Positions 32,591 through 42,738 of a stretch of 64,000 nucleotides of DNA are shown piece by piece. Below the pieces are notes generated by a model, which saw only the letters and a list, made by a program, of their open reading frames with translations, was not told the DNA's origin and searched no databases. The position numbers and the translations under genes are program-made. The stretch lies in contig NZ_CM001165.1 in assembly GCF_000213055.1 (NCBI RefSeq), positions 4,734,945 to 4,798,944 of the forward strand. Direction: 5' to 3'. This stretch comes from Streptomyces sp. Tu6071. Lineage in GTDB: Bacteria > Actinomycetota > Actinomycetes > Streptomycetales > Streptomycetaceae. How positions within the stretch are numbered: the stretch's first letter is position 1; each line of letters begins with the position of its first letter.

Positions 32591-34363
32591 GTGACCGAGA
32601 TGACCGATCCGCCAGGGGCCGCCACGTCCACGCCCCAGGGCACCCCCGCCGCCCCGCCCGTCGCCGCCCGCCTCGGCAGACGACTGCCCGCCTTCATCGC
32701 CTCGCTCCTCGGCGGGGCCTTCGCCGCCGGGCTCGGACTCGGCGCGCTCGCGGTCCTGGTCGTGGTGCTGTGGGTCAGTTCGCCGTTCCCCGATAGCGGG
32801 CCCGGCGGTGCGCTGCGGCTCGCCGCCTCGCTGTGGTTCCTCGGGCACGGCACGACGCTCACCCGCTCCAGCCTCGTCACCGGCGACTCCGTCCCGCTCG
32901 GCGTCGTCCCCCTCCTGCTGCCTCTGCTGCCGCTGTGGCTCCTGCACCGCGCGGCGCGCGAGGCCGCCGAACCGGAGGAGCGCGGCGACCTCCTGCCGGT
33001 ACGGGACAGGGGGTGGCTCGGCGGACGCGGGGCCGCTGTGGCGGGGGTGTGCGTCGGCTACCTCCTCGTCGCGGGCGCCGCGCTCCTCTACGCGCGCGGC
33101 GGCGACCCGGCGCCCGAGCCGCCGAGCGCGCTGCTCCACGTACCGCCGCTCGTCGGCCTCGCCGTCGCGTCGGGCGTGTGGGCGGCGCACGGGCGGCCCG
33201 ACCCGCTGCCCGCGCTCTCGGTACGGCTCGGGGCCCGCCGGGAGGTCCTGACGACGGTTCTGCGGGCCGCGAGCGCCGCCGTGCTCGGCCTCGTCGCGGG
33301 CGGCGCGCTGCTCCTCGTGACGACCCTGAGCGGCGACTCCGACGCCGTGCGCGGCGCCTTCGACCGCGTCACCGACGACTGGTCGGGGCTCGCCGCCGTA
33401 CTCCTCCTGGCCGTTGCCCTCGTCCCCAACGCGGTCCTGTGGGCGGCCTCCTACGCGCTCGGGCCCGGTCTCCTCGTGGGTACGGGGCACGACGTGGCGC
33501 TCTCCGGAGCGGCGCCGCTCGGCGGGCTGCCGCCCTTCCCGCTCCTCGCCGCCCTCCCGGCGAACGGCGACCCGGCGCCCTCGACGTGGGCGGTGCTCGC
33601 GCTGCCGCCGGTGGCCGCGTTCCTCGGGGGCCTCCTGGTGGGCCGCGCCGCCGCGCCCGTCCGGCCCGAGGAGGCGGACGAGTCGGCGGTGTGGTCACGG
33701 GGCACGACGGCCCTGACGGCGGCCTGCGCGGCCCTCCTCGCGGGCCTCGCCGTGGGAGCGCTCGCGACGGCCTCGGCGGGCCCTCTCGGCTCGGGCCCCC
33801 TGCGGGACTTCGGCCCGGTGGGCTGGCTCACGGGGGCGGCCGCGTTCGTCTGGACGGCCTTCCTGGGCGTCCCGACGGCGCTGGGACTGCGGGCGTGGCG
33901 ACTACGGGGAACGGCACCGGAGCCGGAACCGATTCCCCTGCCGGGTCCCGGACTGCTGGGCCCGTCCTCACCCGCGCGGACACCGTCCGGCGAGGCGGTC
34001 CCGCCCGGTCGCTGGTGGCTGCCACGGCGCGACCGCGAGGTGGGGGCGGTGGCTGTGGAGGAGGGGACGGAGGCTCCGGGCCGGGAGCCGGTCGAGGGGA
34101 CGGAGGCGGCCGAGGCCGTCGAGGTGGCTGAGTCGGCGGCGGCCGAGACGGGCGGGGACGTCGGGGTGGACGCGAGGGAGGCCGGGGTGGACCTCGCGAA
34201 GGACGTGGCCGAGGGCGGGGACCGCTCGAAGGAAGGGATCACCGAGGAGATCGAGGCCCTTCTGGCGGAGGTGGACCCGAAGGCGGCCCCGGAGCCCGGA
34301 CCGGGGGCGGCTCGTGGCGAGGGTGACGAAGGGGAGCGGGGTGCGGGGGAGGGGGTGCGGTGA
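32591..34363 (+). CDS. DUF6350 (PerM-like) multipass membrane protein
   Basis: About 590 residues from GTG 32591, which has GGGAG 9 nt upstream. There are ten or so hydrophobic helices between about residues 30 and 440, with the LLPLLPLWLLHRAAREA and LVPNAVLWAASYALGPGLLVGTGH segments typical of the DUF6350/PerM family found upstream of purN in Streptomyces. PerM in mycobacteria supports cell division under stress; for Streptomyces the role is not established. The last 130 residues are acidic and disordered (Glu/Ala/Val), cytoplasmic. Its position directly before the purine genes is conserved but functionally unexplained. Confidence 0.8.
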   Translation: MTEMTDPPGAATSTPQGTPAAPPVAARLGRRLPAFIASLLGGAFAAGLGLGALAVLVVVLWVSSPFPDSGPGGALRLAASLWFLGHGTTLTRSSLVTGDSVPLGVVPLLLPLLPLWLLHRAAREAAEPEERGDLLPVRDRGWLGGRGAAVAGVCVGYLLVAGAALLYARGGDPAPEPPSALLHVPPLVGLAVASGVWAAHGRPDPLPALSVRLGARREVLTTVLRAASAAVLGLVAGGALLLVTTLSGDSDAVRGAFDRVTDDWSGLAAVLLLAVALVPNAVLWAASYALGPGLLVGTGHDVALSGAAPLGGLPPFPLLAALPANGDPAPSTWAVLALPPVAAFLGGLLVGRAAAPVRPEEADESAVWSRGTTALTAACAALLAGLAVGALATASAGPLGSGPLRDFGPVGWLTGAAAFVWTAFLGVPTALGLRAWRLRGTAPEPEPIPLPGPGLLGPSSPARTPSGEAVPPGRWWLPRRDREVGAVAVEEGTEAPGREPVEGTEAAEAVEVAESAAAETGGDVGVDAREAGVDLAKDVAEGGDRSKEGITEEIEALLAEVDPKAAPEPGPGAARGEGDEGERGAGEGVR

Positions 34364-34480
34364 GGGGGCGTCGGAACCCCGGGCGGCGGGGGTGCGGTCG
34401 GGCGGTGGCTCGGCGGGTTGCTCCGAGTGGCGCGCCGGGAGCGTCTTCGAAAAGGACTGAGGGGTGGTCCGGGGTGGGGG

Positions 34481-35737
34481 TTATTCGGCGAGGAGGGGGC
34501 GGAGTTCCTTCGGGAGGTGGTTTTCGCAGGCGTCGCGGGAGGCGTGGGTGGCCGCGTCGTCCACGCACGTGAAGTAGTCGCTGTAGATGCCGTGGAAGAG
34601 GAAGACGGCGGCCACCGCCGCGATGCTCAGGGCCGAGGTCACGATGCCCGTGACCGCCGAGGGGACCTGTGGGCGCGTACGGGTGACGGGGCGGACGTAG
34701 GGCGTGGGGGGCGCCTGGGCCGGGTGCTTCGCCGCCTCCTCGCGTGCCCTCGTGGCCGCCTCCTCCGGGTCGTTGCCCTTCGCGACCGCGCGCAGCGCCG
34801 CCTCCGACTCCTGCGGGGTGCGGGCCCGGCCGCGCAGCGCCGAGATGCCCCAGTAGAGGCCGAGGGCGCCGAGGAGCAGCGCGAGATAGGTCCAGCCGAG
34901 GAAGAGGCCCAGGACGAGGCCCCAGGTCCCGGCCATCAGCGCGTAACGGGCGTGCCGCTGCACCGGGTCGGTGGGGTCCCAGCGGGGGATACGGGGGAAC
35001 GGACCGCCCGGACCGCCGTTGCCGTTCCCGTTGCCCGGACCCTGGCCGGGCCCCTGCTGCGGGCCACCCTGACCGGGCCCCTGCCACGGCCCCTGCGGCC
35101 CCTGTCCCTGGCCCTGTCCCTGCCCCTGCGGTCCCTGCCCCTGCGACCCCTGGTCCTGTCCCTGCGGCGGGGTGCCGGGGCGGTTGCCCCAGCCGCCGCC
35201 GCGCCACGGCTCGGGCTGCTGGCCGCTCCAGCGTGTGCCGCCGCCCTCGGGAGCGCGCGGGCGCCAAGGCTGGTCCGGGCGGTCGGCGGGCGGAGCGGCG
35301 AAGGGGTTGTCCGGCTCGCCCTGGGCCTCGGGCCCGCCCGGGGTGCCGGGCTCCTCGCGCTCACCGGAGCCGGGCGTCGAGCCCGTACCCCCGGAGCCCG
35401 GGTCGGCCCCCGCCCCGGAGGACCCCGTCCCTGAGGACCCCGTACCGGAAGAGCCGGCCCCGGAGGGCCCCGCACCGCCGGACGTCGTACCGGAGGAAGA
35501 GCCCGTACCACCGGCCCCCGCCCCGGAGGCCCCGGTACCGCCGGAGGCCCCCGTCCCACCGGACCCCGCGCCGGAGGAATCGCCCCCCTCCCGCAGCGCG
35601 AACACCGGGCGCCTCGCAGCCTCGCGGTCCTCGGCGGCGGGGCGGAAGGCTGTGGGGAGAACGCCGAGCGGGGCTCCGGCGGCGGCGCCCGCGGGGGCGG
35701 CGGTGCGGAGGCTGGGGCGGGCGGATCGGTCCGGCAT
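34481..35737 (-). CDS. Membrane protein with long Gly/Ser/Pro/Gln-rich N-terminus
   Basis: 418 residues from ATG 35737 (GGGGAAG about 10 nt upstream). The first 260 residues are disordered: Gly/Ser/Thr repeats (about 55-115), then Gln/Gly/Pro repeats (about 190-240). Two helices lie near 277-295 and 298-318 (MAGTWGLVLGLFLGWTYLALLLGALGLYWG), and a third near 375-395. The short C-terminal domain outside the membrane contains two Cys residues (TCVDDAATHASRDACENHLP), likely a disulfide. I recognise no family beyond the general DUF4190-like pattern. Role unknown. Confidence 0.7.
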   Translation of the reverse strand: MPDRSARPSLRTAAPAGAAAGAPLGVLPTAFRPAAEDREAARRPVFALREGGDSSGAGSGGTGASGGTGASGAGAGGTGSSSGTTSGGAGPSGAGSSGTGSSGTGSSGAGADPGSGGTGSTPGSGEREEPGTPGGPEAQGEPDNPFAAPPADRPDQPWRPRAPEGGGTRWSGQQPEPWRGGGWGNRPGTPPQGQDQGSQGQGPQGQGQGQGQGPQGPWQGPGQGGPQQGPGQGPGNGNGNGGPGGPFPRIPRWDPTDPVQRHARYALMAGTWGLVLGLFLGWTYLALLLGALGLYWGISALRGRARTPQESEAALRAVAKGNDPEEAATRAREEAAKHPAQAPPTPYVRPVTRTRPQVPSAVTGIVTSALSIAAVAAVFLFHGIYSDYFTCVDDAATHASRDACENHLPKELRPLLAE

Positions 35738-35968
35738 CAGGAGGCGTCTTCCCCTTGCTGTGCGGCCGTCACGGGCGGGTGCGGGCGGCCTGGACTGACG
35801 AAAGGCGGCGGTGGGCGGGCGGCGGGCGCCCGCGCGGACACCCTTGACGCTACCTGCCGCTCGCCACCCCTTCGGGGCTGGCCCTGCCCCCGGGAGCCCT
35901 CGGGGCCGTCCGAGTGCCCGAACGGGGGCCGGTATCGTTGCTGACGGTCGGCGGCTTCGTAGAGTTCC

Positions 35969-36037
35969 CCGTATCGCGTGACGCGCCACCTTCGTGCGAA
36001 GCCACAAAGGGGCGGACGCGTACGGCCCGCCGGGGGG
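35969..36037 (+). ncRNA. Probable ZTP (pfl) riboswitch upstream of purN-purH
   Basis: The leader 117 nt before purN contains CGTATCGCGTGAC (from 35970) that pairs with ACGCGTACG (36016-36024; nine pairs, one bulged T), enclosing a small hairpin CTTC-GTGC-GAAG and GCCACAAAGGGGCGG. Immediately 3' is GCCCGCCGGGG. This order (pairing element ending CGTGAC, CCAC plus GGGG before the closing strand, then CCGCC-GGG) resembles the ZTP riboswitch, which controls purine and folate genes including purH. The ligand ZTP derives from AICAR, the PurH substrate. The consensus match is incomplete, so a covariance-model search is needed to confirm it. Confidence 0.5.
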
Positions 36038-36153
36038 TGAGTCGCGTCACACCGTGGTGACGTCCCGGTCCCCGCCGCCTGCCGCCCGCCCCGCGAAACA
36101 CCGCGGTCCCGCGCCCCGGCGCCGTACCGTCCCCTTCCAGAAAGGGCCCCCTC

Positions 36154-36806
36154 GTGGCCTCCGCACCACCTCCCGACCACGCACCCGGCGTCAAGCGCCT
36201 CGTCGTCCTCGTCTCCGGCACCGGCAGCAACCTCCAGGCCCTCCTCGACACCATCGAGGAGCAGGGCCCGGAGCGCTACGGGGCACGCGTCGTCGCCGTC
36301 GGTGCCGACCGCGAGGGCATCACGGGCCTGGAACGGGCCCGTGCCGCCGGAATCCCCACCTTCGTGTGCCGGGTCAAGGACCACCCGGACCGCGCCGCCT
36401 GGGACCTCGCGCTCGCCGGGGCCACCGCCGCGCACGCCCCGGACCTCGTGGTCTCGGCCGGTTTCATGAAGATCGTCGGCAAGGAGTTCCTGGACCGTTT
36501 CGGCGGGCGCTTCGTCAACACCCACCCCGCACTGCTGCCCAGCTTCCCCGGCGCCCACGGCGTCAGGGACGCCCTCGCCTACGGGGCGAAGGTCACGGGC
36601 TGCACCGTCCACTTCGTCGACGACGGCGTCGACACCGGACCGATCATCGCCCAGGGCGTGGTCGAGATCCGCGAGGACGATTCGCCGGAGGGCGAGGCCG
36701 CCCTCCACGCACGTATCAAGGACGTCGAGCGCGCACTGCTCGTCGAGGTCGTGGGGCGCCTGGCCCGCCACGGCTACCGCATCGAGGGACGAAAGGTACT
36801 GGTTCC

Positions 36807-36810
<4 letters not shown>
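36154..36810 (+). CDS. purN: Phosphoribosylglycinamide formyltransferase
   Basis: 218 residues, GTG start after AGAAAGG. It transfers a formyl group from 10-formyl-tetrahydrofolate to glycinamide ribonucleotide, step 3 of purine synthesis. The nucleotide-binding loop is [14 protein letters not shown]. The catalytic trio is N122 and H124 ([16 protein letters not shown]) and D160 (DDGVDTGPI). Length is typical. purH overlaps by 4 bp (GTGA), so the two are co-translated. A probable ZTP riboswitch precedes the operon. Confidence 0.98.
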
Positions 36811-38399
<1,589 letters not shown>

Positions 38400-38414
38400 G
38401 TCCGGCCCGGCGAG

Positions 38415-38453
38415 TGCCCCCGTCCGCGCGCGCGAGCGTGGCGAACGGGGGCA
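38415..38453 (+). terminator. Hairpin after purH
   Basis: TGCCCCCGT (38415-38423) pairs perfectly with ACGGGGGCA (38445-38453); the stem extends inward by three pairs after one C-A mismatch. It lies 16 bp after the stop and has no T-run. The rest of the 38400-38760 gap holds no gene that I can support. Confidence 0.55.
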
Positions 38454-38697
38454 TTCGCCTTGCCGGGGGCTCAGTGGGGGCGGCCGTCGAACCACTCACC
38501 GGCTTCGCCGGCCGCGAGGAGGACGAAGGCGGCGGGCGCGGGGGTGCCGCGTTCGCGTGGCGCGTGGACGCCGGTACCGCCGGGGGCTCCGTGGCGGGCT
38601 CGTGAGGACTCGAAGCGCGTCTCCTCGCTGCCGTCGGGGACGTCATGCTTCGCGCGAGTGGCCCTCCTTGTCCCCCTACGGGCGACATCTACGTCAA

Positions 38698-38737
38698 AGG
38701 CGGAATCGCCCCGTTACCCGTCGGGGGGATTCCGCCT
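38698..38737 (-). terminator. Terminator of the minus-strand membrane protein gene
   Basis: Arms AGGCGGAATC (38698-38707) and GATTCCGCCT (38728-38737) are perfect complements, with inner CCCC/GGGG pairing. On the minus strand the hairpin is followed by TTTGACG. It begins 23 bp after the stop of the gene ending at 38761. Confidence 0.75.
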
Positions 38738-38760
38738 CTGGTGCGGGTACCGCGGTCCGT

Positions 38761-39348
38761 TCAGCCGCGTGGCCTGTTGAACCAGGCGGCGCCGTCGGAC
38801 TTGCCGACGAAGACGGCCACCAGGACACCCATGACCAGGTGCGGGATGCCGACGATCACGAACGGGAAGAGGCCCAGCACCGCTGTCACGATGCCGAAGA
38901 CGAGCGTGGTGACGCGGACTCCGTTGCCACCGCTCCGCACCTGGAGGGCCAGGACGGCGGCGCCGATCGCCCAGGCGAGGGAGAAGACGGCGATGCCCCA
39001 GGCGATGCCGGCGTTCTGCGAGTCGCTGAGCGAGGACTCGAATTCGCTGAAGTCGTCGCCGTTCGAGGCGACGGCGCCGAGGCTGTATATGACGGTGCCT
39101 ATGAGGCACAGCCCGACGATGACCCAGAGGAGCACGCGCGCGGTCTTCACACCGCCCGGCATCTCCGCCGGGTAGCCCGGCTCGCCGTAACCGTAGCCGT
39201 ATCCGTAGGGCGCGTTGGGGTCGACGGGCGGGGCCTGCGGGTAGCCGTAGCCGGGCTGCTGCGGGTAACCGGGCGGGTTGCCCTGCTGCTTGCCGGGCTG
39301 CTGGCCGCCGGGCGGGCCGTAGGGGTTGTTCGGGTCGCCGTAACTCAT
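38761..39348 (-). CDS. Small membrane protein with Pro/Gly/Tyr-rich N-terminus
   Basis: 195 residues from an ATG with GGAGGAAC upstream. The first 65 residues are disordered (repeats of Pro-Gly-Tyr and Gln-Gln-Pro-Gly). Four helices follow: about 70-92 (ARVLLWVIVGLCLIGTVIYSL), 113-133, 140-160 and 162-180. The protein ends WFNRPRG. The gene 183 bp upstream on the same strand encodes a protein of the same layout ending WFRRPRE, so the two are probable paralogues. Function unknown; the class is common in Streptomyces. Confidence 0.8.
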   Translation of the reverse strand: MSYGDPNNPYGPPGGQQPGKQQGNPPGYPQQPGYGYPQAPPVDPNAPYGYGYGYGEPGYPAEMPGGVKTARVLLWVIVGLCLIGTVIYSLGAVASNGDDFSEFESSLSDSQNAGIAWGIAVFSLAWAIGAAVLALQVRSGGNGVRVTTLVFGIVTAVLGLFPFVIVGIPHLVMGVLVAVFVGKSDGAAWFNRPRG

Positions 39349-39531
39349 CGGGTTCCTCCGTGGGGACCGTTCGGGGACGGTGCGCACCGTGGACGGAGGA
39401 ACGAGCGCGTCGTGGTCCCCCGGCACAGCCCGCGCGTAGGGTGACCATCCTTCGTGCGGGGGACATGCGGTGTCCAGGTGTTGACGAAGGGTGTTGCTCA
39501 AGTGAGACGCGCCCCGGCCCCCCGCGGCCCC

Positions 39532-40341
39532 TCACTCCCTCGGTCTGCGGAACCACTCCGCGCACTCGTTGAGCGCGAGGAAGACGATGATGATGACCGC
39601 CGAGGCGAGCGCGAACATCCACAGGATGTAGGCGACGAGGCTCAGCGGGATCGCCACGGAGGCCCAGACGATCGCCGCGACGCGGGTGCGGGGACCGCCC
39701 TTGGGGAAACCGGCCGCCAGGAGGATGCCCCAGGCCGCGAAGAGGATCAGCCCGATCCCGGCGAGCACCGAGACCCACGTGACGGTCGAGATCGCGTTCC
39801 GCCCGTCCTGCGGCGAGATCGTGTCGTCGTGATGCACGATCGCGCGGACGATCGTGGGGCCGAGCACGAGCACCAGGAGACCGATCGCGGCGTAGATCCC
39901 GGCGTGCACGAAGAGCAGCACACGGGCCGCCTTGGTCCGCCCCGGCACCGCACCGGGCGGGCGCCCGGGTTCCCAGCCGTAGGGGGCGTATCCGTAGGGC
40001 GGGGGCGGGGGAGCGGCGTACGGGGGAGCCTGGCCGTACGGCGGAGTGTGACCGTACGCGGGAGGCGGCGGGGCGTACGGGGGCGGGGCGTACGGCGGCG
40101 GGGCGTGGGGCGGTGCCGGGGGCGGCGGGCCCCACGGGGCACCCTCGGCGGGCCCCTGCCCGGGTACGTGTCCGGACGACCCCTGCCCGGGTACGCGCGC
40201 CGCTCCCTGCCCGGGTCCCCCCTCGGGCTCCGGCCCCGCCCCCGGGCGGGGCTCCTTCCGCGTCCCCGGGCCCTGTGCCCGTCTCGCTTCCCCGTCCTCT
40301 CCGTGCGGGGGTGCCGGGGTCGTGTCGTCGCTCGTGGTCAC
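39532..40341 (-). CDS. Membrane protein, paralogue of the neighbouring Pro/Gly/Tyr-rich protein
   Basis: 269 residues. GTG 40341 ([12 protein letters not shown]) has GGAG 6 nt upstream; the longer in-frame extension is shadow sequence. The N-terminal 130 residues are Pro/Ala/Tyr/Gly-rich with repeats of [15 protein letters not shown]. The membrane part begins [24 protein letters not shown], clearly related to KTARVLLWVIVGLCLIGTVIY of the next gene. Four helices are followed by a short WFRRPRE tail. Tandem paralogues in one direction suggest duplication. No function can be assigned. Confidence 0.78.
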   Translation of the reverse strand: MTTSDDTTPAPPHGEDGEARRAQGPGTRKEPRPGAGPEPEGGPGQGAARVPGQGSSGHVPGQGPAEGAPWGPPPPAPPHAPPPYAPPPYAPPPPAYGHTPPYGQAPPYAAPPPPPYGYAPYGWEPGRPPGAVPGRTKAARVLLFVHAGIYAAIGLLVLVLGPTIVRAIVHHDDTISPQDGRNAISTVTWVSVLAGIGLILFAAWGILLAAGFPKGGPRTRVAAIVWASVAIPLSLVAYILWMFALASAVIIIVFLALNECAEWFRRPRE

Positions 40342-40616
40342 GGCGGTCTCCGTCCTGTGCGCGCTGCCCGCCCGCCCGGCGCGGTCGCGCGGCTCGACGG
40401 GGGGCGGGGGAGGCGAAGGCGGCATCGCGCGGCGCCCGTCCGTCCCTCCCCCGTACGGCGGACGGCGCCGTGGCGCCCCATGCTGGCCACGGAAGCCCCC
40501 GCTGTCCAGCCGGTTCGGGCCCCGCCCCCGGACCCGAGCGCGTCCGGCACGAGGGCCCCCGGGCGGCACACCGGGAGCACGCGCCCGGGGCACCTCCCGG
40601 CCGAAGGCTGGAGGAG
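40342..40616. other. Upstream part of the folD leader region, no gene seen
   Basis: About 275 bp, continued by the element fragment up to folD for a 374-bp gap in total. It is uniformly GC-rich with shadow frames only. No promoter box stood out. The folD promoter may lie within or beside the element fragment at 40617-40666. Confidence 0.4.
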
Positions 40617-40666
40617 CCGCACGGCCGCCCTTCCGGCGACGACGGGAATTGTCAGACAGGCCCTAG
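40617..40666. mobile_element. Fragment of a miniature inverted-repeat element upstream of folD
   Basis: About 48 bp (CCGCACGGCCGCCC, then CGACGACGGGAATTGTCAGACAGGCC) match the left end of the complete element at 48835-48932 in reverse orientation, with only a few differences. The end borders CTAG (40663-40666), as does the left end of the complete copy. The opposite terminus is absent, so this is a truncated copy, 50 bp before the folD start codon. Confidence 0.65.
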
Positions 40667-40715
40667 CGGCACCCGGATTCGTTCCGCGCCCCCCGCATCG
40701 GCGAAGATGTGCGGT

Positions 40716-41570
40716 ATGAGCGCGCAGATTCTCGACGGCAAGGCCACCGCGGCACAGATCAAGTCCGAGCTGAAGGAGCGGGTCGCGGTTCTGCGCGAGC
40801 GCGGCATCGTGCCCGGTCTCGGCACGCTCCTCGTCGGCGAGGACCCGGGGAGCCAGAAGTACGTGGCGGGCAAGCACCGCGACTGCGCGCAGGTCGGCAT
40901 CGCGTCGATCCAGCGCGAACTGCCCGCGAGCGCCACGCAGGAGGAGATCGAGGACGTCGTCCGCGAACTCAACGCCGACCCCGCGTGCACCGGCTACATC
41001 GTGCAACTCCCGCTCCCCAAGGGCATCGACGAGAACCGCGTCCTCGAACTCATGGACCCGGACAAGGACGCGGACGGCCTCCACCCGATGAACCTCGGCC
41101 GCCTCGTCCTCAACGAGCCGGCCCCGCTGCCCTGCACCCCGTACGGCATCGTGCGCCTCCTGCGGCAGCACGGCGTGGAGCTGAACGGCGCCGAGGTCGT
41201 CGTCGTGGGCCGCGGCGTCACGATCGGCCGCCCGATGCCGCTGCTCCTGACGCGCCGCTCGGAGAACGCGACCGTCACCCAGTGCCACACCGGCACCCGC
41301 GACCTCTCGGCCCACCTGCGCCGCGCCGACATCGTCGTGGCCGCCGCCGGGGTCCCGCACCTCATCAAGCCCGAGGACGTCAAGCCGGGCGCCGCCGTGC
41401 TCGACGTCGGCGTCTCGCGCGACGAGAACGGCAAGATCGTCGGCGATGTGCACCCCGGCGTCGCCGAGGTCGCCGGCTGGCTCTCGCCCAACCCGGGCGG
41501 CGTCGGCCCGATGACCCGCGCCCAGCTCCTCGTCAACGTCGTCGAGGCGGCCGAACGCGCCGTCGTCTGA
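40716..41570 (+). CDS. folD: Methylenetetrahydrofolate dehydrogenase / methenyltetrahydrofolate cyclohydrolase
   Basis: 284 residues from ATG 40716 (an ATG at 40707 is also in frame). It interconverts 5,10-methylene- and 10-formyl-tetrahydrofolate with NADP, supplying one-carbon units for PurN and PurH. Y49 and K53 ([11 protein letters not shown]) match the conserved catalytic pair. PQ-type folate-site signature [13 protein letters not shown], the [14 protein letters not shown] nucleotide loop and the closing [15 protein letters not shown] are intact. Gene length is typical. A truncated mobile-element end lies in its immediate upstream region. Confidence 0.98.
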   Translation: MSAQILDGKATAAQIKSELKERVAVLRERGIVPGLGTLLVGEDPGSQKYVAGKHRDCAQVGIASIQRELPASATQEEIEDVVRELNADPACTGYIVQLPLPKGIDENRVLELMDPDKDADGLHPMNLGRLVLNEPAPLPCTPYGIVRLLRQHGVELNGAEVVVVGRGVTIGRPMPLLLTRRSENATVTQCHTGTRDLSAHLRRADIVVAAAGVPHLIKPEDVKPGAAVLDVGVSRDENGKIVGDVHPGVAEVAGWLSPNPGGVGPMTRAQLLVNVVEAAERAVV

Positions 41571-41622
41571 GCGGAGTTCTCCCGCGCGCCGCGCCCGGCC
41601 CACCACGGGGCGCGTCGCGCGG

Positions 41623-41662
41623 GGGGCCCGCTCCGTACCGGGTACGAGACGGAGCGGGCCCC
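41623..41662 (+). terminator. Terminator after folD
   Basis: A perfect 14-bp stem: GGGGCCCGCTCCGT (41623-41636) with ACGGAGCGGGCCCC (41649-41662), 12-nt loop, 53 bp after the folD stop and before the next promoter region. No T-run follows. Confidence 0.7.
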
Positions 41663-41757
41663 GGCATACCGCCCGGCCGTCCCGTACCGCCCCTGACCGC
41701 CCCTGAGCGCCGCCCCGCCTCATCCTGATCGCCGCCCGCCGACGAAAGGCACCACCC

Positions 41758-42384
41758 GTGGCCGGAGAGCCGAACGAGAGCCGCACCCCCGCGTCCGCCA
41801 CGGACCACCCGGACCGCACGGATCGCGCGGAGTCCGCGCGGCCCGACGCCGAGCGGCGGCCGAGGCGCGAGGCGCACGGGGCGACCGCCGTGACCGCGCC
41901 CGAGGCGCCGGAGGCGGCGGGCGAGGCGCCGGGCGACGAGGAGACCCCCGTGGTGACCGAGGTGGTCAGCGCGCCGGGGCCCGACGGGCAGCCGATGCGG
42001 GCGACGCGCGAGGTCAGCGGGATCACGCGGGACACCGCGCGCCCCGAGGGCGGCGGGCGGGCCGCCCCGGCCGACGCCCCCGCGCCCGCGCGGCAGTGGC
42101 CGATCATCAGCGTCCTCGCGACCACGGGCGTCGGGCTCCTCGTCACCGGGCTCGGCGCCTTCCGCGTCGGCACGCTGCTCGTGGGACTCGCGCTGCTGCT
42201 CGGCGCGGTGCTGCGCTGGACCGTGGGCGCGGTGGGGATGCTCGCGGTGCGCTCGCGCTTCACGGACACGCTCACGTACGGGGTCCTCGGCCTCGTCGTC
42301 TTCTTCCTCGCGCTCATGGTCCAGCCCGACCCCTGGCTCGTGATCCCCTTCCTGGACGAGATCCTCCACTTCACCGTCGACTGA
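41758..42384 (+). CDS. DUF3017 membrane protein
   Basis: 208 residues, GTG start with GAAAGG about 9 nt upstream. The first 110 residues are acidic and disordered. The C-terminal DUF3017 domain (from WPIISVLATTGVGLL) has three helices at about 114-131, 133-150 and 171-190 with the RVGTLLVGLALLLGAVLRW core. This family sits between folD and mdh in Streptomyces genomes. No biochemical role is known. Confidence 0.82.
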   Translation: MAGEPNESRTPASATDHPDRTDRAESARPDAERRPRREAHGATAVTAPEAPEAAGEAPGDEETPVVTEVVSAPGPDGQPMRATREVSGITRDTARPEGGGRAAPADAPAPARQWPIISVLATTGVGLLVTGLGAFRVGTLLVGLALLLGAVLRWTVGAVGMLAVRSRFTDTLTYGVLGLVVFFLALMVQPDPWLVIPFLDEILHFTVD

Positions 42385-42738
42385 CGAGCCCTCGCGCGCC
42401 CCCGCCGTGGGGCGCCCGCCCCGCCGTGCACCGCGTGGCCCCTGTGATCACTTGTGCGCGGATGAAGCCCGGATATTGCGTTCCCTCGCGTCTTCTGTGC
42501 ATTTGGGTCTCTTCCTTCTTCGCGTCCTGTTCCTGCCTGATGGAGTGGACGTGTCGATGCCCGGCGTGCGACGGTGCGTCCTCCGGTTCCGAATGCTCCC
42601 GTGCGCCCCCCTTCGGTGGAACTGTCCCCCTGGGCGGGGGCGTTCTGATGGGTAGGCCAGGACGGGGCCCGCGAGGGCCGGTCCGGGCGGGGCCGGCCTG
42701 CGGGCAGAGCAGGGCACAGGGGGAAAGAGGGGGAGACG
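42385..42738. other. Gene-free region before the XRE-DUF2690 gene
   Basis: 354 bp. 42440-42560 is noticeably richer in A/T than its surroundings (TTGCGTTCCC, GTGCATTTGGGTCTCTTCC), as is common in promoter regions. CCCCC-TGGGC-GGGGG at 42626-42640 can form a short hairpin. A GGAAC at 42618 suggested a sigma-E-type -35, but no TCTT-type -10 lies at the right distance. No gene seen. Confidence 0.4.

Noticed and set aside
42618..42650. Sigma-E-type promoter (GGAAC) before the XRE-DUF2690 gene
   Set aside because: The nearest TCT lies 21 nt downstream, outside the 15-18 nt range expected for that promoter class.
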